Source of the DNA: Limnohabitans planktonicus II-D5
GTDB taxonomy: Bacteria > Pseudomonadota > Gammaproteobacteria > Burkholderiales > Burkholderiaceae_C
DNA: 64,000 nt
NCBI RefSeq assembly: GCF_001270065.2
Contig: NZ_LFYT02000015.1
Location: forward strand, 1-64,000
Direction: 5' to 3'
Part shown: positions 61,943 through 64,000 of the stretch, piece by piece
How the letters are laid out: every line of letters starts with the position of its first letter
Numbering within the stretch: position 1 is the first letter of the stretch
The notes under the pieces: generated by a model
What the model saw: only the letters and a program-made list of their open reading frames with translations
What the model was told of the DNA's origin: nothing
The model's database searches: none
Position numbers and translations under genes: made by a program

Positions 61943-64000
61943 TTACACCCCCCGCCATTTTCCATTCAATGATTGCACCCGCCCAATCGCCACCAGCGTG
62001 TCCAGAATGACATGCAGGCGTTCGCGCAAGCGGCCTCGGCCTTTGAAGTGGGCGGCAAGGGCGTCCAGGTCGAGTGCTGAAGGGGCGGCGCTGAGGATGT
62101 CGGCGACGGCCTTGATTTGTTCGGGCAGGGTGGCGGGCCAGGGGTGTTGGGCGAGTGGCTTGGCGGTGCTGGTGGGGGCGTCGGCTTCTTCTGTGCTGTC
62201 CGGCGTTTCGGCGCTGGGCAGGTCCATTGTGGTTTGTTCGAGTGCGGCTGTTTGGGCGGGTTTGGCCGGGTTTTGGTAGTCCGGGCGCAACCAGCGGATG
62301 GTGCCGGTGGCTTCTTCGGCGGCTCGGCGGGTGTTCAGGTCCACCAGGCGCAGCAGCAGCGCGTCGGTCCAGGCGGCGTGGGCGGCGGCGTCGTGGTGCG
62401 GCACAGGGCCGAGGTTGCTCCAGCCATAGGCTTGCAGCACAGCGGCGTCGAGTTCGTCGTGCAGGGTGCGCAGCACGCTCACTAGGCCTTGCTCGTGCAT
62501 GGTTTTGTCTTTGGCGCCCAGGGCTTGGTCGCCGCGCAATTTTTCCAACACGTTGTACATGCCGGTTAAGGTCAGGTCGGGGTGCGCGGCTTGTTGGGTT
62601 TTGCGGTGTGCGTCGAGTTGTTCGGCCAGCTGGCGGATGCGCTCGGTCAGCGCGGGTGTGAGGCCGGTGTCTTCGGCGGGGAAGGGGAAGGTTTCGAAGC
62701 AACGGGTTTTAACGTAAACCGGGTCGTTGCCAACGCCTAACCAGCTGCCTGCGGACAGCGCCCATGACGTGTGCAGACTGCTCGACAACACGCCCATTTG
62801 CAGTCCATCTTGCAGCGCAATGGCCACCAGCTTGTTGTCCGGCAAAACGGTGTCATGGAGGAATTGAAAGACGCGGTGTTTCGTGGTTTCAACTGTGGCG
62901 ATGTAGCGCGGCAGGCCATGCATTTGCTTGCGCATTTCTTGGCGCGGCTTCCCATGCAACCACCAGAGTTTGGCGTAGCCTGCACCGTCTTTGGTGCTGC
63001 CTTTCGCATCGCGTTCGGGTTTGACGCGCTCCACCAGCCATTGGTAAACAGCAGGAAACTTTTGACGCACCTCGTCGGCACCCAGCCCAAACAAGTCAAT
63101 CACCATCACATCGCGTGGGCTGGCGGTCAGGTCGCGGCCGTTGCGGTATTCGCGGATGTGTAGTTCCAGTCCGGGCACTGTGCCCAGGCCCAGATGAGTC
63201 GCTTCTTCGCGAGTGACGATGAAGCCCGCGCCAAACAACTGAACGCCACGGTTGCTCAAACCCAGGTTGGCCCGCAGCGCTTTGGCCGCCGCCACATTGG
63301 CCCCAATGCGCAAATCCGCGTGCAGCAGGCCTTGGGCTTCGCTCAGGGTCACGGCCACTTCGCCGTCGTCTTGCGGGGTTTCGCTTTGCACCGTGAGCAA
63401 GCGGCCGGTGTGCTCGCCCGCCTGCGCGGCGGTCATGGCGATGCGCACGGCCGCGCCGTTGGCGCCGTCCACCCAGGGGTGGTCGGCCACGGCAAAGACC
63501 AGTGACAGAGGCTTTTCTGGCTTGTCCAACGCGGCCTGCATCACGCGGCGGTTGAAGGTTTGTTTGATGCTGTTGGTGGTGATGAAGCCAAAGCGTTGGG
63601 CCTGTTCAGCACTCACGGTCAGCGCGGCTTGGTGCCACCAGTACATGACCAAGTCGGCGCTTTCGGGCACTTCGGGCCAGCTGCTGCGCAGCGCGTCCAC
63701 ATAGCCGTCACCCAGTGCGGCGCGCATGGTGCTGGCCCCAATGAAGGGCGGGTTGCCCACAATGAAATGCGCCTGGGGCCACTGCGCTTTGCGTGGGTTG
63801 ATGTAGCGCTCTTGCACCACTTGCGAGGATTCGTCGGGTACGTTCAGGCCGGTCACGGGGTGGGGCTTGAAGGTCTTGCCGTCCCAGCGGGTGACGATGC
63901 GGCCTGCTTCATCTGTTTGGGGCTCGGTGCTGTCATAGGCCAGCACGGCGTCGCGGTTTTGGATGTTGCCGTAGTCGTGCACCACCGGCTCGGCGATGTT
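61943..64000 (-). CDS. MmeI-like class I DNA methyltransferase, partial (5' end beyond window)
   Basis: The C-terminal 680-plus residues of an N6-adenine-type DNA methyltransferase; the frame is open to the window edge, so the gene is truncated there. The catalytic motif is in HFIVGNPPFIGASTMRAALG (NPPF). SADLVMYWWHQAA and GFITTNSIKQTFNRRVMQAA follow as in MmeI-type and other type II/IIG-like enzymes. A target-recognition region with VYVKTRCFETFPFP and a C-terminal winged-helix-like tail (about 590-680) are present. No restriction or BREX/DISARM partner is visible before the edge. Possible defence role. Confidence 0.85.
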   Translation of the reverse strand, partial: NIAEPVVHDYGNIQNRDAVLAYDSTEPQTDEAGRIVTRWDGKTFKPHPVTGLNVPDESSQVVQERYINPRKAQWPQAHFIVGNPPFIGASTMRAALGDGYVDALRSSWPEVPESADLVMYWWHQAALTVSAEQAQRFGFITTNSIKQTFNRRVMQAALDKPEKPLSLVFAVADHPWVDGANGAAVRIAMTAAQAGEHTGRLLTVQSETPQDDGEVAVTLSEAQGLLHADLRIGANVAAAKALRANLGLSNRGVQLFGAGFIVTREEATHLGLGTVPGLELHIREYRNGRDLTASPRDVMVIDLFGLGADEVRQKFPAVYQWLVERVKPERDAKGSTKDGAGYAKLWWLHGKPRQEMRKQMHGLPRYIATVETTKHRVFQFLHDTVLPDNKLVAIALQDGLQMGVLSSSLHTSWALSAGSWLGVGNDPVYVKTRCFETFPFPAEDTGLTPALTERIRQLAEQLDAHRKTQQAAHPDLTLTGMYNVLEKLRGDQALGAKDKTMHEQGLVSVLRTLHDELDAAVLQAYGWSNLGPVPHHDAAAHAAWTDALLLRLVDLNTRRAAEEATGTIRWLRPDYQNPAKPAQTAALEQTTMDLPSAETPDSTEEADAPTSTAKPLAQHPWPATLPEQIKAVADILSAAPSALDLDALAAHFKGRGRLRERLHVILDTLVAIGRVQSLNGKWRGV

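Noticed and set aside
61943..64000. Assignment to a named defence system (BREX, DISARM)
   Set aside because: Only the methyltransferase C-terminus is visible; no partner genes are in the window.

Overview
The window reads as chromosome of a betaproteobacterium in the order Burkholderiales, most likely family Comamonadaceae (Limnohabitans/Rhodoferax-like). This rests on high GC and on typical gene orders: a cytochrome c oxidase assembly cluster with a DUF2909 protein, dapF-DUF484-xerC, dusB-fis-purH, recN-nadK, and several orphan Bug/TctC solute-binding proteins. The placement is inferred from gene content and order only.

Layout. 0-4.4 kb: assembly of aa3-type cytochrome oxidase (DUF2909, SURF1, a SCO-like membrane protein, heme A synthase, heme O synthase, SCO copper chaperone). 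4.4-17.1 kb: housekeeping genes (Bug protein, rplY, prs, tRNA-Gln, ispE, lolB, a large TPR protein, mutM, mutY, rapZ, recN, nadK, hrcA, a CAU-anticodon tRNA). 17.1-21.3 kb: a sparse stretch with two AT-rich genes, a Bug protein and a small lipoprotein with a metal-site-like His motif. 21.3-28.7 kb: gamma-glutamyltransferase, EamA exporter, atypical SDR, Bug protein, ferredoxin-type reductase, YeeZ-like protein and hslR. 28.7-32.5 kb: BaeSR-like two-component system, a diheme c-type lipoprotein and tRNA-Leu. 32.6-38.4 kb: cysM, NUDIX, tusA, galU and an unusually long valS. 38.7-41.3 kb: rubrerythrin, Fe-S oxidoreductase and DUF3501. 41.5-44.8 kb: RNA helicase, PIN toxin-antitoxin pair and a hydrolase. 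44.8-51.0 kb: purH, fis, frameshifted dusB, a flavoprotein and cysK. 51.1-57.2 kb: rnpB, a cysteine-less Rrf2 regulator, a degenerate RsuA-type protein, a NUDIX-metallo-beta-lactamase fusion, dapF, DUF484 and xerC. 57.8-64 kb: an RlmI-like methyltransferase, an ABC ATPase, an SMI1/KNR4 protein and a DNA methyltransferase that runs off the end.

The most distinctive feature is a family of GTAG-footed REP-like palindromes. It occurs at eight intergenic loci: isolated head-to-head pairs, decayed copies, and three tandem arrays with fixed periods of 125, 125 and 158 bp. The hairpins keep a GTCGG/CCGAC outer stem and a single bulge, while the inner stem changes with base-pair compensation. No REP-associated transposase is encoded here, so any mobilising enzyme must lie elsewhere.

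Other points worth following: a one-base frameshift in an A7 run of dusB, upstream of and overlapping fis; an IscR-like regulator with no cysteine; an RsuA-family protein without the catalytic Asp; two extra segments in valS; and a terminator overlapping a 21-bp stem between rubrerythrin and its Fe-S partner.
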